A DNA stretch of 64,000 nt from Janthinobacterium saanense (GTDB lineage: Bacteria; Pseudomonadota; Gammaproteobacteria; Burkholderiales; Burkholderiaceae_D). The position numbers and the translations under genes were made by a program. The notes beneath the pieces were generated by a model, which ran no database searches, was not told where the DNA came from, and worked only from the letters and a program-made list of their open reading frames with translations. Of the stretch, positions 27,696 through 35,629 are shown piece by piece; within the stretch, counting starts at the first letter, position 1; every line of letters begins with the position of its first letter. The stretch is from assembly GCF_014200675.1 (NCBI RefSeq), contig NZ_JACHCI010000007.1, forward strand, positions 124,001-188,000, given 5' to 3'.

Positions 27696-28385
27696 ATGGA
27701 CATCAAAAAACTGCAAACTCTCGTCGTTGACGCCCTTGAAGACGTCAAAGGCCAGGACATCGCTGTCTTCGAAACGAGTCACCTGACCAGCCTGTTCGAC
27801 CGCATCGCGATCGTCTCGGGTACTTCGAACCGTCAAACCAAGGCGCTGGCCGCCTCGGTGCGCGACAAGGTCAAGGAAGCCGGTGGCGACATCATCGGCA
27901 TGGAAGGTGAAGACACCGGTGAATGGGTACTGGTTGACTTGGGCGACATGATCGTCCACATCATGCAAGCACCTATCCGCGCCTACTACCGCCTGGAAGA
28001 AATCTGGGGCGACACACCGATCAAGCTGGGCGCCGCCAAGCGTGCGCCGAAAAAAGCCGCCGGCGACGAGCCGAAGAAAGTCAGCGGCCATCTGGCAGCA
28101 AGCAAGGCCAAGGTCGAAGCATCGCCAGTGATCGAGAAAAAAACACCGGCCAAGAAAACCACGGCAGCGTCCGCCGCCAAGAAAGCGCCAGCCAAAAAAG
28201 CCGTCGCTTCCAAAGCTGTCGGCAAAACCGTGAAAGTCGCGCCAACCAAGACCGAGGCGGCTGCCGTCAAAGCCCTGAAAGCGCTGCCAGAGAAAAAAGT
28301 ACGCGCCCCACGCGCGGCCAAACCGGCAGCGGATGCAGCACCGGCAAAAACCGTGATCAAGCGTATCAAAAAAGTCGAAGCGTAA
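27696..28385 (+). CDS. rsfS: Ribosome silencing factor RsfS with a long Lys/Ala-rich tail
   Basis: Binds ribosomal protein L14 and blocks subunit joining when nutrients fall. Residues 1-110 form the complete RsfS/Iojap domain (GTSNRQTKALAASV, GDIIGMEGEDTGEWVLVDLGD). After the domain's usual end comes a tail of about 115 residues built mostly of Lys, Ala, Pro and Val, with repeats such as AKK and PAKK, resembling histone H1-like tails. RsfS is usually 105-130 residues, so the tail doubles the protein. It is in frame with no interruption, and the codon use is like that of its neighbours. rlmH follows after 6 bases. Confidence 0.93.
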   Translation: MDIKKLQTLVVDALEDVKGQDIAVFETSHLTSLFDRIAIVSGTSNRQTKALAASVRDKVKEAGGDIIGMEGEDTGEWVLVDLGDMIVHIMQAPIRAYYRLEEIWGDTPIKLGAAKRAPKKAAGDEPKKVSGHLAASKAKVEASPVIEKKTPAKKTTAASAAKKAPAKKAVASKAVGKTVKVAPTKTEAAAVKALKALPEKKVRAPRAAKPAADAAPAKTVIKRIKKVEA

Positions 28386-28391
28386 GCCTCG

Positions 28392-28862
28392 ATGCAGCTC
28401 ATCATTGCTGCGGTTGGCCATAAAATGCCGGCCTGGATAGAGACGGGCTTCGCGGAATACGCGAAGCGCATGCCGCCGGAATTGCGCATCGTGCTGAAAG
28501 AAATCAAGCCCGTTGAGCGTTCCGGCAGCAAGACCGCCGCCACCGCGATGGCGCTGGAACGCGAACGCATCGAAGCCGTGCTGCCGAAAGGCGTGCGCAT
28601 CATCGCCCTCGATGAACGCGGCAAGGACCTGACCAGCGTCGGCCTGTCGCAGCAATTGATGGCGTGGCAGCAGGATGGCCGTGACACGGCTTTCCTGATC
28701 GGCGGCGCCGATGGCCTCGATCCCGAACTGAAAGCGCGCGCCGAAGGCATGCTGCGTATTTCCAGCATGACCCTACCGCATGGCGTGGTGCGCGTGATCC
28801 TCGCCGAGCAGCTCTACCGCGCCTGGTCCATCACGCAAAACCATCCCTATCATCGCGTCTGA
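28392..28862 (+). CDS. rlmH: 23S rRNA (pseudouridine-1915 N3)-methyltransferase
   Basis: SPOUT-class methyltransferase acting on helix 69 of assembled ribosomes. The 156-residue protein shows [12 protein letters not shown] near 103-114, part of the trefoil-knot SAM site, and the C-terminal [20 protein letters not shown], which is nearly invariant in the family. It lies between rsfS and maf in the conserved order. Confidence 0.97.
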   Translation: MQLIIAAVGHKMPAWIETGFAEYAKRMPPELRIVLKEIKPVERSGSKTAATAMALERERIEAVLPKGVRIIALDERGKDLTSVGLSQQLMAWQQDGRDTAFLIGGADGLDPELKARAEGMLRISSMTLPHGVVRVILAEQLYRAWSITQNHPYHRV

Positions 28863-28869
28863 ATTCCTC

Positions 28870-29490
28870 ATGCAACTGGCCGACAAGAAGATCTATCTCG
28901 CCTCGAAAAGCCCGCGCCGGCGCGAACTGCTGCAACAGATCGGCATCGATTTTGAATTGCTGCTGCTGCGCAGCGACGGCCCGCGCGGCGCCGACGTCAC
29001 CGAAGAAGTCTGGCCTGGCGAATCCGCACTCGACTACGTGGCGCGCGTCGCCAATGAAAAAGCCGCGTTTGCATTAACAGTGCTGGCCATGCGGCGCCTG
29101 CCGCCACGCCCCGTGCTGGCGGCCGACACCACCGTCACCATCGACGGCGAGATACTCGGCAAACCTGCCGACCGCGCCGAAGCGCAAGACATGCTGCGCA
29201 GGCTGTCGGGCCGCACGCACCAGGTGTTTACCTCGATCGCCGTGCACGCCGAAGGCATGGCCGAGCAGCGCACGCAGATTTCACAAGTGCGTTTTGCTGT
29301 GCTCACGCCCGCCTCGATTGCCGCCTATTGCGACACGCCCGAGCCCTATGACAAGGCTGGCGCCTACGGCATCCAGGGCAGCGCCGCGCTGTTCGTCGAG
29401 CATATTGAAGGCAGCCATTCCGGCATCATGGGCCTGCCCCTGTACGAGACGGCACAATTACTGCGACAAGCGGGTTTGCCCCTGCCCTGA
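28870..29490 (+). CDS. maf: Maf-family nucleotide pyrophosphatase
   Basis: House-cleaning pyrophosphatase that hydrolyses non-canonical or m5UTP/dTTP-type nucleotides. The 206-residue protein has ASKSPRRRELL near 11-21, AADTTVTIDGEILGKP near 85-100 and GAYGIQGSAALFVEHIEGS near 165-183. These fit the dTTP/UTP (YhdE) subgroup better than the m7GTP (YceF) one, though I would not exclude the latter. Confidence 0.94.
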   Translation: MQLADKKIYLASKSPRRRELLQQIGIDFELLLLRSDGPRGADVTEEVWPGESALDYVARVANEKAAFALTVLAMRRLPPRPVLAADTTVTIDGEILGKPADRAEAQDMLRRLSGRTHQVFTSIAVHAEGMAEQRTQISQVRFAVLTPASIAAYCDTPEPYDKAGAYGIQGSAALFVEHIEGSHSGIMGLPLYETAQLLRQAGLPLP

Positions 29491-29532
29491 ACCCTGTATG
29501 ATGTCATTCGTTCCATCTACTTCTGCGCCTAC

Positions 29533-30996
29533 ATGAACGAAGACATCCTGATCAATATCACTCCGCAAGAAACCCGCGTCGCCCTGATCCTGCAGGGCGC
29601 CGTGCAAGAGCTGCACATCGAGCGCACGCTCACGCGCGGCCTGGCCGGCAATGTGTACTCCGGCAAAGTGGTGCGGGTATTGCCCGGCATGCAATCGGCC
29701 TTTATCGATATCGGCCTGGAGCGCGCCGCCTTTCTGCACGTGGCCGACATCTGGGAAGCACGCGGCCACGACGGCCAGAACGCCACGCCGGCGCCGATTG
29801 AAAAGATTTTGTTCGATGGCCAGGTGCTGACGGTACAAGTGATCAAGGATCCCATCGGCACCAAGGGTGCCCGCCTGTCGACGCAGATTTCCATCGCCGG
29901 ACGCATGCTGGTGTATCTGCCGCAAGACAAGCATATCGGCATCTCGCAGAAAATTGAAAAGGAAGCGGAGCGCGAACTGCTGCGCACGCGTTTGCAAAGC
30001 CTGCTGCCCGCCGATGAAAAAGGCGGCTACATCGTGCGCACGATGGCGGAAGACGCCTCCGACGCCGACCTGAAAGCCGACGTGGATTATCTGCGCAAGA
30101 CCTGGAGCACCATCGTGCACGGCGCGCGCACGCGCCCGGCCACCAGCCTGCTGCACCAGGACTTGAACCTGGCGCAGCGCGTGCTGCGCGATTTCGTCGG
30201 CGATGAAACGGCCACCATCCAGGTCGATTCGCGCGAAAACTACGTAAAACTGCGCGAGTTCGCGGAAATCTACACCCCCAGCGAATTGACGCGCTTGCAG
30301 CACTACACGGGCGAGCGTCCGCTGTTCGACCTGTACGGCGTGGAAGAAGAAATCCTGCGCGCACTGGGCCGTCGCGTGGACCTCAAATCAGGCGGTTACC
30401 TGATCGTCGACCAGACCGAAGCGATGACCACCATCGACGTCAACACGGGCGGTTTTGTCGGCGGCCGCAACTTCGCCGACACCATCTTCAAGACCAACCT
30501 GGAAGCGGCGCACGCCATCGCGCGCCAGCTGCGCCTGCGCAACCTGGGCGGCATCATCATCCTCGACTTCATCGACATGGATAATGCCGAGCACAAGAAT
30601 GCCGTGCTGGCCGAACTGAAACGCACCCTGTCGCGCGACCGCACCAAGGTCTCGGTCAGCAATTTCTCGCCATTGGGCCTGGTGGAAATGACGCGCAAGC
30701 GCACCCGCGAGTCGCTGGCCCACATCCTCTGCGAACCCTGCCCCGCCTGCGCCGGCAAGGGGCAAGTCAAGACTTCGCGCACCATCTGCTATGAAATCCT
30801 GCGCGAACTGCTGCGGGAAGCCAAGCAATTCAACCCCCGCGAATTCCGCATCCTCGCCTCGCAGGAAGTGGTCGACCTCTTCCTCGAAGAAGAATCACAA
30901 CACCTGGCCATGCTGGGCGACTTCATCGGCAAGAAGATTTCACTACAGGTGGAGCGCGCCTACCATCAAGAGCAATACGACGTGATTTTGATGTAG
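29533..30996 (+). CDS. rng: Ribonuclease G
   Basis: Endoribonuclease that finishes the 5' end of 16S rRNA and cleaves mRNAs. The 487-residue protein begins MNEDILINITPQETRVALI and has an S1 domain at about 38-125. The catalytic metal site is in TTIDVNTGGFVG and IILDFIDMD (about 300-345), and a CPACAGKG zinc-link motif is near 400. It lacks the long C-terminal scaffold of RNase E, as RNase G should. The gene completes the maf-rng group. Confidence 0.96.
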   Translation: MNEDILINITPQETRVALILQGAVQELHIERTLTRGLAGNVYSGKVVRVLPGMQSAFIDIGLERAAFLHVADIWEARGHDGQNATPAPIEKILFDGQVLTVQVIKDPIGTKGARLSTQISIAGRMLVYLPQDKHIGISQKIEKEAERELLRTRLQSLLPADEKGGYIVRTMAEDASDADLKADVDYLRKTWSTIVHGARTRPATSLLHQDLNLAQRVLRDFVGDETATIQVDSRENYVKLREFAEIYTPSELTRLQHYTGERPLFDLYGVEEEILRALGRRVDLKSGGYLIVDQTEAMTTIDVNTGGFVGGRNFADTIFKTNLEAAHAIARQLRLRNLGGIIILDFIDMDNAEHKNAVLAELKRTLSRDRTKVSVSNFSPLGLVEMTRKRTRESLAHILCEPCPACAGKGQVKTSRTICYEILRELLREAKQFNPREFRILASQEVVDLFLEEESQHLAMLGDFIGKKISLQVERAYHQEQYDVILM

Positions 30997-31039
30997 AACA
31001 TCTATCAAGCATACGCCGCATTGCAGCCCCTCCACGGAC

Positions 31040-31462
31040 TCAGTTCGTGCGCAAGGCAGGCTTGTGCGCGCTGCTTTTCTGGGAGCGGGCATCGAGACTA
31101 AAAGCACCGGCGCCAAAGTAAGTGATCTGCAAGAGTCCGCCCGCCATCATCACATTCTTCAGGAAATGGATCATCTGGTTCTGGTCGGCAAAGTTATGGT
31201 GAAATACCAGCGCCGTCGCCAGGCTGAACAGCGCCATGATCAGCGAGGCCAGGCGGGCCTGGTAACCTGTCAATAGCAGCAGGCCACCGCCCACTTCCAC
31301 CACTACGGCGGCGATATAGGCCAGGGATGCCGCCGGCAAGCCAGTGGAAGCGATATACGCTACCGTGCCGTCATGCGCGGCCAGCTTGCCCAGGCCACTC
31401 ATCAGGAATGGCGCACCGATCAAGATGCGGCCCAGCAACGGCAAGTATTTTTGGTTTTCCAT
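31040..31462 (-). CDS. DoxX-family membrane protein
   Basis: A 140-residue protein with four membrane helices: LLGRILIGAPFLMSGLGKL, LAYIAAVVVEVGGGLLLLTGY, LASLIMALFSLATALVF and a last one near residue 105-125. This is the DoxX/YphA layout. Two ATG codons stand in tandem; the second (31462) is better spaced from AAGGAG. It is downstream of the pirin gene, 56 bases away on the same strand, a common pairing. Function is not well defined; some relatives act in redox protection. Confidence 0.88.
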   Translation of the reverse strand: MENQKYLPLLGRILIGAPFLMSGLGKLAAHDGTVAYIASTGLPAASLAYIAAVVVEVGGGLLLLTGYQARLASLIMALFSLATALVFHHNFADQNQMIHFLKNVMMAGGLLQITYFGAGAFSLDARSQKSSAHKPALRTN

Positions 31463-31521
31463 CATCAGCTCCTTAAGTGTAAAAAAATATCAAAATAAAA
31501 AATCAGTGGATAAAGTCAGCC

Positions 31522-32220
31522 TCAACCGGTTTCCACCATGACCAGTTCCGTATCTTCCAGTGCAAGAATGTCCATCGCGGCCAGTTGCGTGATGACCGCC
31601 CCGTCGAGTGGCTCCATGACCTCCCCTTCGACTTCGATGCGGCCGGACGCCACCACCAGATAAGCCTGCTGCGCTGCCTGCAAAGGCTGCTGCACCCTTT
31701 CGCCAGCCTTTAAGGTGGCGCACAGCAAACGGGCATCGGCCCGGATCGTCATGGCGCCCTTGTCTTGTGCGTAGCCACTGGCAAGCACGGCAAAGCGGCC
31801 CGAGCGGTCATTGAGGGGAAAAGCCCGGCTATCCCAGGCAGGCAAGCCCCCTGCTTCACGTGGCAACAACCAGATCTGGTATAGCCTCAGCGGCTCCTCC
31901 CCCTGATTGAACTCCGTGTGGCGGATGCCCGTGCCTGCGCTCATCACCTGCACATCGCCGGCGTGCAGCAAGCCTTCCGAGCCCAGGTTGTCGCGGTGGC
32001 TTAGCGTTCCCTGGCGTACATAGGTGACGATTTCCACGTCACGGTGGCCATGCAGGGGGAAGCCGGAACCTGGCGCAATCTCATCGTCATTCCAGACGAT
32101 GAGCGGGCCCAACGGAACATGCCCCTGCGTCGCATCGGGACGCACCTGAAAGTGATAGCGGGCACGCAGCCAGGCCAGATCGGCTTTGTCCAGTGCGTCC
32201 CAGCGTCGATGAGAAATCAT
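31522..32220 (-). CDS. Pirin-family (YhhW-like) bicupin protein
   Basis: A 232-residue double-cupin protein. The metal site is in PLHGHRDVEIVTYV (residues 55-68) with His 57, His 59 and the conserved GTGIRHTEFNQ near 96-106 supplying His and Glu. Related enzymes act as quercetin dioxygenases or redox sensors. AGGAGAG precedes the ATG. It is the first gene of a pirin-doxX unit divergent from a LysR regulator, with an inverted repeat in the shared gap. Confidence 0.93.
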   Translation of the reverse strand: MISHRRWDALDKADLAWLRARYHFQVRPDATQGHVPLGPLIVWNDDEIAPGSGFPLHGHRDVEIVTYVRQGTLSHRDNLGSEGLLHAGDVQVMSAGTGIRHTEFNQGEEPLRLYQIWLLPREAGGLPAWDSRAFPLNDRSGRFAVLASGYAQDKGAMTIRADARLLCATLKAGERVQQPLQAAQQAYLVVASGRIEVEGEVMEPLDGAVITQLAAMDILALEDTELVMVETG

Positions 32221-32242
32221 TTGCTCTCCTGCCTAGTCATAA

Positions 32243-32275
32243 CGTTGCGATAGGAAGCATCTTAGGATCGCAACG
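32243..32275. promoter_or_regulatory. Inverted repeat in the pirin-LysR divergent promoter region
   Basis: CGTTGCGAT (32243-32251) and ATCGCAACG (32267-32275) are perfect complements 15 bases apart. A further ATCGTTGC half-site lies at 32306-32313. Position and size match a LysR-type recognition site upstream of the regulated gene. Confidence 0.6.
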
Positions 32276-32356
32276 ATCGCTTGCATATCTCCTGATTTGC
32301 AAAGCATCGTTGCTCACAATAGAATGATGTCAATCTATTGGAAGAAGGTAGCGCGT

Positions 32357-33274
32357 GTGGACCACATTTCAGACCTCAACGATCTGCGACTTTTTGCGGA
32401 AGTCGTGACGCACGGCAGCTTTACGGCGGCGGCGCGCTCACTGGGCTTGCAAACGTCGAAACTGAGCCGCCGCGTGCGGGCGCTGGAAGAGGAACTGGGC
32501 GTGCGGCTGCTGAACCGCACCAGCCGCAGCCTGTCGCTGACGGAAACCGGGCGGCAGTTTCATCTGCACTGCCTGGCGCTGGTGGCCGAATCGAAGGCGG
32601 CCAGGGAAATCATCGATCAAACCCGCACCACGCCGCAAGGCACGGTGCGCATCAGTTGCCCGGTCGCCTTGCTGAGCTCAGGCGTGGCCGACATCATTTC
32701 GCGCTACGCGCTGGCCTACCCCGAGGTACAAGTGCTGGTCGATGCCAGCAACCGCCTGGTCGATGTGATCGAAGAGGGGCTCGATATTGCGCTGCGCGTC
32801 AGGATACCGCCGCTGGAAGATAGCGAGCTGGCAGTGCGCAAGCTGGGACTGTCGACCTTTATCCTGGTGGCCAGCCCGGCCTTGAGCGCACGCCATGGCG
32901 CCGTGGCATCGCTGGCGTCATTGCAGGACTGGCAGACCCTAAGCCTGGCCAGCAACCGTGAGCGCCATACCTGGAAACTATACGATGGCAACGGCCAGGC
33001 GTACTCGCTCGAGCATCGCCCGCGACTGGCGACCGATGATTTATCGAGCTTGCGGACGGCCGCGGTGCTGGGCGTCGGCGTGGCCATGCTGCCCAGGGAA
33101 TTGGTCGACGACGCACTGCGCAGCGGCCAGCTGCAGCAATTGCTGCCTGAGCTGGCATCAAAAGCGGGGCTGGTGCACGCCGTGTTTCCCACCCGGCGCG
33201 GCATGGTGCCGGCCGTGCGCCAGTTGCTCGATGCACTCGCGGATGGCTACACAAAACTCAGCGCCAGCCGCTGA
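32357..33274 (+). CDS. LysR-family transcriptional regulator
   Basis: A 305-residue regulator with an N-terminal winged helix (DLNDLRLFAEVVTHGSFTAAARSLGLQ) and a periplasmic-binding-protein-like effector domain after about 90. It is related to the CrgA/AaeR-type group that often controls pirin and DoxX genes. The start chosen is GTG at 32357, 8 bases after AAGG, which gives the usual spacing before DLNDL; ATG codons further up (32297, 32324) are possible. It probably controls the divergent pirin-doxX operon. Confidence 0.9.
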   Translation: MDHISDLNDLRLFAEVVTHGSFTAAARSLGLQTSKLSRRVRALEEELGVRLLNRTSRSLSLTETGRQFHLHCLALVAESKAAREIIDQTRTTPQGTVRISCPVALLSSGVADIISRYALAYPEVQVLVDASNRLVDVIEEGLDIALRVRIPPLEDSELAVRKLGLSTFILVASPALSARHGAVASLASLQDWQTLSLASNRERHTWKLYDGNGQAYSLEHRPRLATDDLSSLRTAAVLGVGVAMLPRELVDDALRSGQLQQLLPELASKAGLVHAVFPTRRGMVPAVRQLLDALADGYTKLSASR

Positions 33275-33287
33275 GTTGGATGGATGC

Positions 33288-33512
33288 TCAAGCGGCACGC
33301 CGCTCGCGGGCCAGCACGATGATGACGACCGTCACCGCGATGATGCCCAGCAGCGTATCGGCGCTCGCGCTGATATGCGCATAATCGATGCCAACCAGAA
33401 CGAAGACCGCGTAAAACATGGCCATGTAAGCGAGGTAGATCAGCACGCCCGGCCATACGGCGGGCGGGACGCGTAACGAGGGAGCGATGTCGGTTTTGTG
33501 AGTCATGTCCAA
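33288..33512 (-). CDS. Small two-helix membrane protein
   Basis: A 74-residue protein with two hydrophobic helices, VLIYLAYMAMFYAVFVLVG and LLGIIAVTVVIIVLA, ending in RERRAA. I do not recognise the family. It converges on the LysR gene, ending 13 bases past its stop. The clear helix pattern and charged flanks support coding. Confidence 0.65.
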   Translation of the reverse strand: MDMTHKTDIAPSLRVPPAVWPGVLIYLAYMAMFYAVFVLVGIDYAHISASADTLLGIIAVTVVIIVLARERRAA

Positions 33513-33593
33513 GTTCTATGCCTTATAGGAAAAATTGTCCCGAGGATCGGGCAGGGGCGAGAATCTCCGCTCGAGCACAAACAAACCCATTAA

Positions 33594-33608
33594 GGTTTAA
33601 ATTAAACC
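33594..33608. promoter_or_regulatory. AT-rich palindrome upstream of the small membrane protein gene
   Basis: ggtttaa and ttaaacc flank one central base. It lies 81 bases before the small membrane gene and about 170 past the stop of the next gene upstream. With a one-base loop it cannot be an RNA hairpin, so a protein-binding site is the better guess. The rest of 33513-33780 shows nothing I can name. Confidence 0.3.
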
Positions 33609-33780
33609 ATTATGGTAGAAATTAAATGTAAAAGAGGCATGCAGACTGTAGTCAGAAACGATAGTCCGGAGTAGCAGGATGAGGAGAGAACGGCGGCGCT
33701 GCGGCTGGCGAAACAGCGCGGCATATCGGGGAAGATGGAAACTACCCGCTGACTTGGCGCCAGCGGGCTGAACAACAGAC

Positions 33781-34320
33781 TTATTCGGCAGCCGGATCCA
33801 GGTAAAACACCGCATACACTTTCAAGGGCGTGGTTTCAGTGGCTTTTTCCGAGCGCACGACGGAACAGTCATCGGCGGCCAGGCTGCGCCAGTTTTGCAC
33901 GCCGGCCTTGGCGAACATGGCGTGTGCGGGAGCGTTGGCGGCCAGGTCCAGCACCAGGCAGGCGTTGCGCGGGCCGGCGCCATAGTTGACGGAGCGAATT
34001 TCGATGCCGAAAGTGCTCATCCACGGTTCCCACAAGCCTTTTTCCTTGCCGGCTGCGATGCGGTCCAGCATGTCGCCGAAACTCAAGCCTTTCTTGACCG
34101 TGCTGCGCAAGGCGTCCAGCGATGGCGCCAGGCGGGGATCGGGCTGCTTGTTGCCGGCGCGGATTTCGGCAATCGCCTTCAATTCCTTGATGATGGCCGC
34201 ATCGCGTTCCGTGTAGTCGCGCATGCGCGCGTAAAAATCGGCGTCGAGAAAGGGATTGACGGTCAGCTTGGCGACACCCTCTTCGCGGCGTTTGGTGGGA
34301 GGCGTTTTGGTTTTAGTCAT
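33781..34320 (-). CDS. Conserved hypothetical protein
   Basis: A 179-residue soluble protein, basic at the start (MTKTKTPPTKRREEG), with a helical middle (FYARMRDYTERDAAIIKELKAIAEI) and a later part with LVLDLAANAPAHAMFAKAGVQNWRSL. No signal peptide or membrane segment. I do not recognise a named family. Codon use matches neighbours, and the opposite strand offers only low-complexity frames, so the gene is credible. It precedes the LacI-type regulator's 3' end with a 75-base gap. Confidence 0.7.
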   Translation of the reverse strand: MTKTKTPPTKRREEGVAKLTVNPFLDADFYARMRDYTERDAAIIKELKAIAEIRAGNKQPDPRLAPSLDALRSTVKKGLSFGDMLDRIAAGKEKGLWEPWMSTFGIEIRSVNYGAGPRNACLVLDLAANAPAHAMFAKAGVQNWRSLAADDCSVVRSEKATETTPLKVYAVFYLDPAAE

Positions 34321-34395
34321 GGCGATAGAGGGGCAAAATACGTTGAAGGCCGCAGTGTACCACCTTGCGATGGCGCTATCGCCGCAAAAACAGGC

Positions 34396-35421
34396 TCAGG
34401 CCCGCGGTGGCGCCGTCGATTCGCGCACCACCAGCTCAGGTTTCAAACGCACGTCCAGCACGGAAGACTCGGGCGATTCGATGGTTTGCAGTATCAAGCG
34501 GGCTGCCTCCGTGCCGATGCCGTGGTGGCGGATGCGGATGGTGCTGAGCGGCGGCCGTATCAGGTCCATATACGGCATGTCATTATGGCCCACCACGGAA
34601 ATGTCTTCGGGGCAATTCAAGCCCAGTTCGCGGATGGCGTCGTAGCAGCCGATGGCCACCAGGTCGCTGCCGGCCACCACCGCCGTCGTTTGCGGCGACT
34701 GGCGCAGCAATTCCAGCAAGGCCGCCTTGCCGCATTCGCGCGAATAACCGCTGCTTTCAAACACGAAGGCCTGCGAGGGATCGAGTTCGCTGGCCTGGAT
34801 GGCCGCCAGGAAACCGAGCCGGCGCACATGGCCGGTGGACAGGTTTTCCGGGCCGGCGATGTGCGCGATATGGCGGTGGCCCAGCGCCAGCAAATGTTCC
34901 ACGGCCAGCCGCATGCCGACCAGGTCATCGCTGACGACGCAGGAAGCGACGCCCGTTTCATCGCTGCGGTTCACGGTGACCACCGGCACGTTCTGGTCGA
35001 TGCACATCTTGATAACAGGGTCGTGGCGGCGCGCGGTGGCCAGGATCAGGCCATCGACTTGCTGCCCCAGCAGGCGGTTGATGACAAACAATTGTTCTTC
35101 TTCATCGGCACCCACGTTGGCGACGATCGCCAGATAGCCATGCTTGCGCAAGCCTTCTTCGATGCCCAGCAAGATGGGCGGAAAGACGGCATTGGTTATG
35201 TCGGGCAAGACCACGCCGATGATGCGCGACTTGCGCGTGACCAGGGTCGAGGCGGCCCGGTTCGGGCGGTAGCCCAGCCGGTTCGCTTCGGCCAGCACGC
35301 GCTTGGCCACTTCCACGCTGACCTTTTGCCGCGTTTCCGGATTCATCACGCGCGAGACGGTGGAAAAGTGCACGCCACTGGCCCGCGCTACATCGCTTAA
35401 GGTGGGGTTCTTGTTTGTCAT
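34396..35421 (-). CDS. LacI-family transcriptional regulator
   Basis: A 341-residue repressor-type protein. The helix-turn-helix PTLSDVARASGVHFSTVSRVM is at residues 6-26, the hinge helix with GYRPNRAASTLVTRKS near 49-64, and a sugar-binding-protein-like effector domain runs to the end. The start at 35421 is set by the family's usual first residues; a longer frame upstream crosses the promoter region. Divergent from the malic enzyme gene, with two LacI-type operators between. It likely controls malic enzyme and itself; the effector is unknown. Confidence 0.93.
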   Translation of the reverse strand: MTNKNPTLSDVARASGVHFSTVSRVMNPETRQKVSVEVAKRVLAEANRLGYRPNRAASTLVTRKSRIIGVVLPDITNAVFPPILLGIEEGLRKHGYLAIVANVGADEEEQLFVINRLLGQQVDGLILATARRHDPVIKMCIDQNVPVVTVNRSDETGVASCVVSDDLVGMRLAVEHLLALGHRHIAHIAGPENLSTGHVRRLGFLAAIQASELDPSQAFVFESSGYSRECGKAALLELLRQSPQTTAVVAGSDLVAIGCYDAIRELGLNCPEDISVVGHNDMPYMDLIRPPLSTIRIRHHGIGTEAARLILQTIESPESSVLDVRLKPELVVRESTAPPRA

Positions 35422-35483
35422 GGGCTTCCCGAATCGCAATACGCTGATTTTATCGCAAAACATGGGGTTTTCGTAAAAAACCG

Positions 35484-35497
35484 AGCAAACGCTTGCA
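35484..35497. promoter_or_regulatory. LacI-type operator, copy 1 (regulator side)
   Basis: AGCAAACGCTTGCA is a slightly imperfect copy of the palindrome at 35563-35576, with centres 79 bases apart. It lies 62 bases upstream of the LacI-family start, well placed for autoregulation or looping. Confidence 0.65.
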
Positions 35498-35553
35498 TTG
35501 ACCCACCCCCATAAGTGAAGAGCGTTTTTAATAAGCTTGTCATGAATAGGGGG

Positions 35554-35582
35554 TTGACAGCGTGCAAGCGCTTGCATAACAT
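35554..35582 (+). promoter_or_regulatory. Malic-enzyme promoter with LacI-type operator in the spacer
   Basis: A -35 box TTGACA (35554-35559) and a -10 box TAACAT (35577-35582) are separated by exactly 17 bases. The spacer contains the perfect palindrome TGCAAGCGCTTGCA (35563-35576), the consensus form for LacI/PurR-family proteins. A bound repressor would block RNA polymerase directly. Confidence 0.8.
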
Positions 35583-35629
35583 GGACCGGACTTACCACTC
35601 GGGCCGCGCAGGCCCATCCCAGAATTCTT

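Noticed and set aside
33895-35400. A 501-codon plus-strand frame across the hypothetical gene and the LacI-type regulator
   Set aside because: It spans two real minus-strand genes and their gap; the LacI-type protein has an intact HTH on the other strand.
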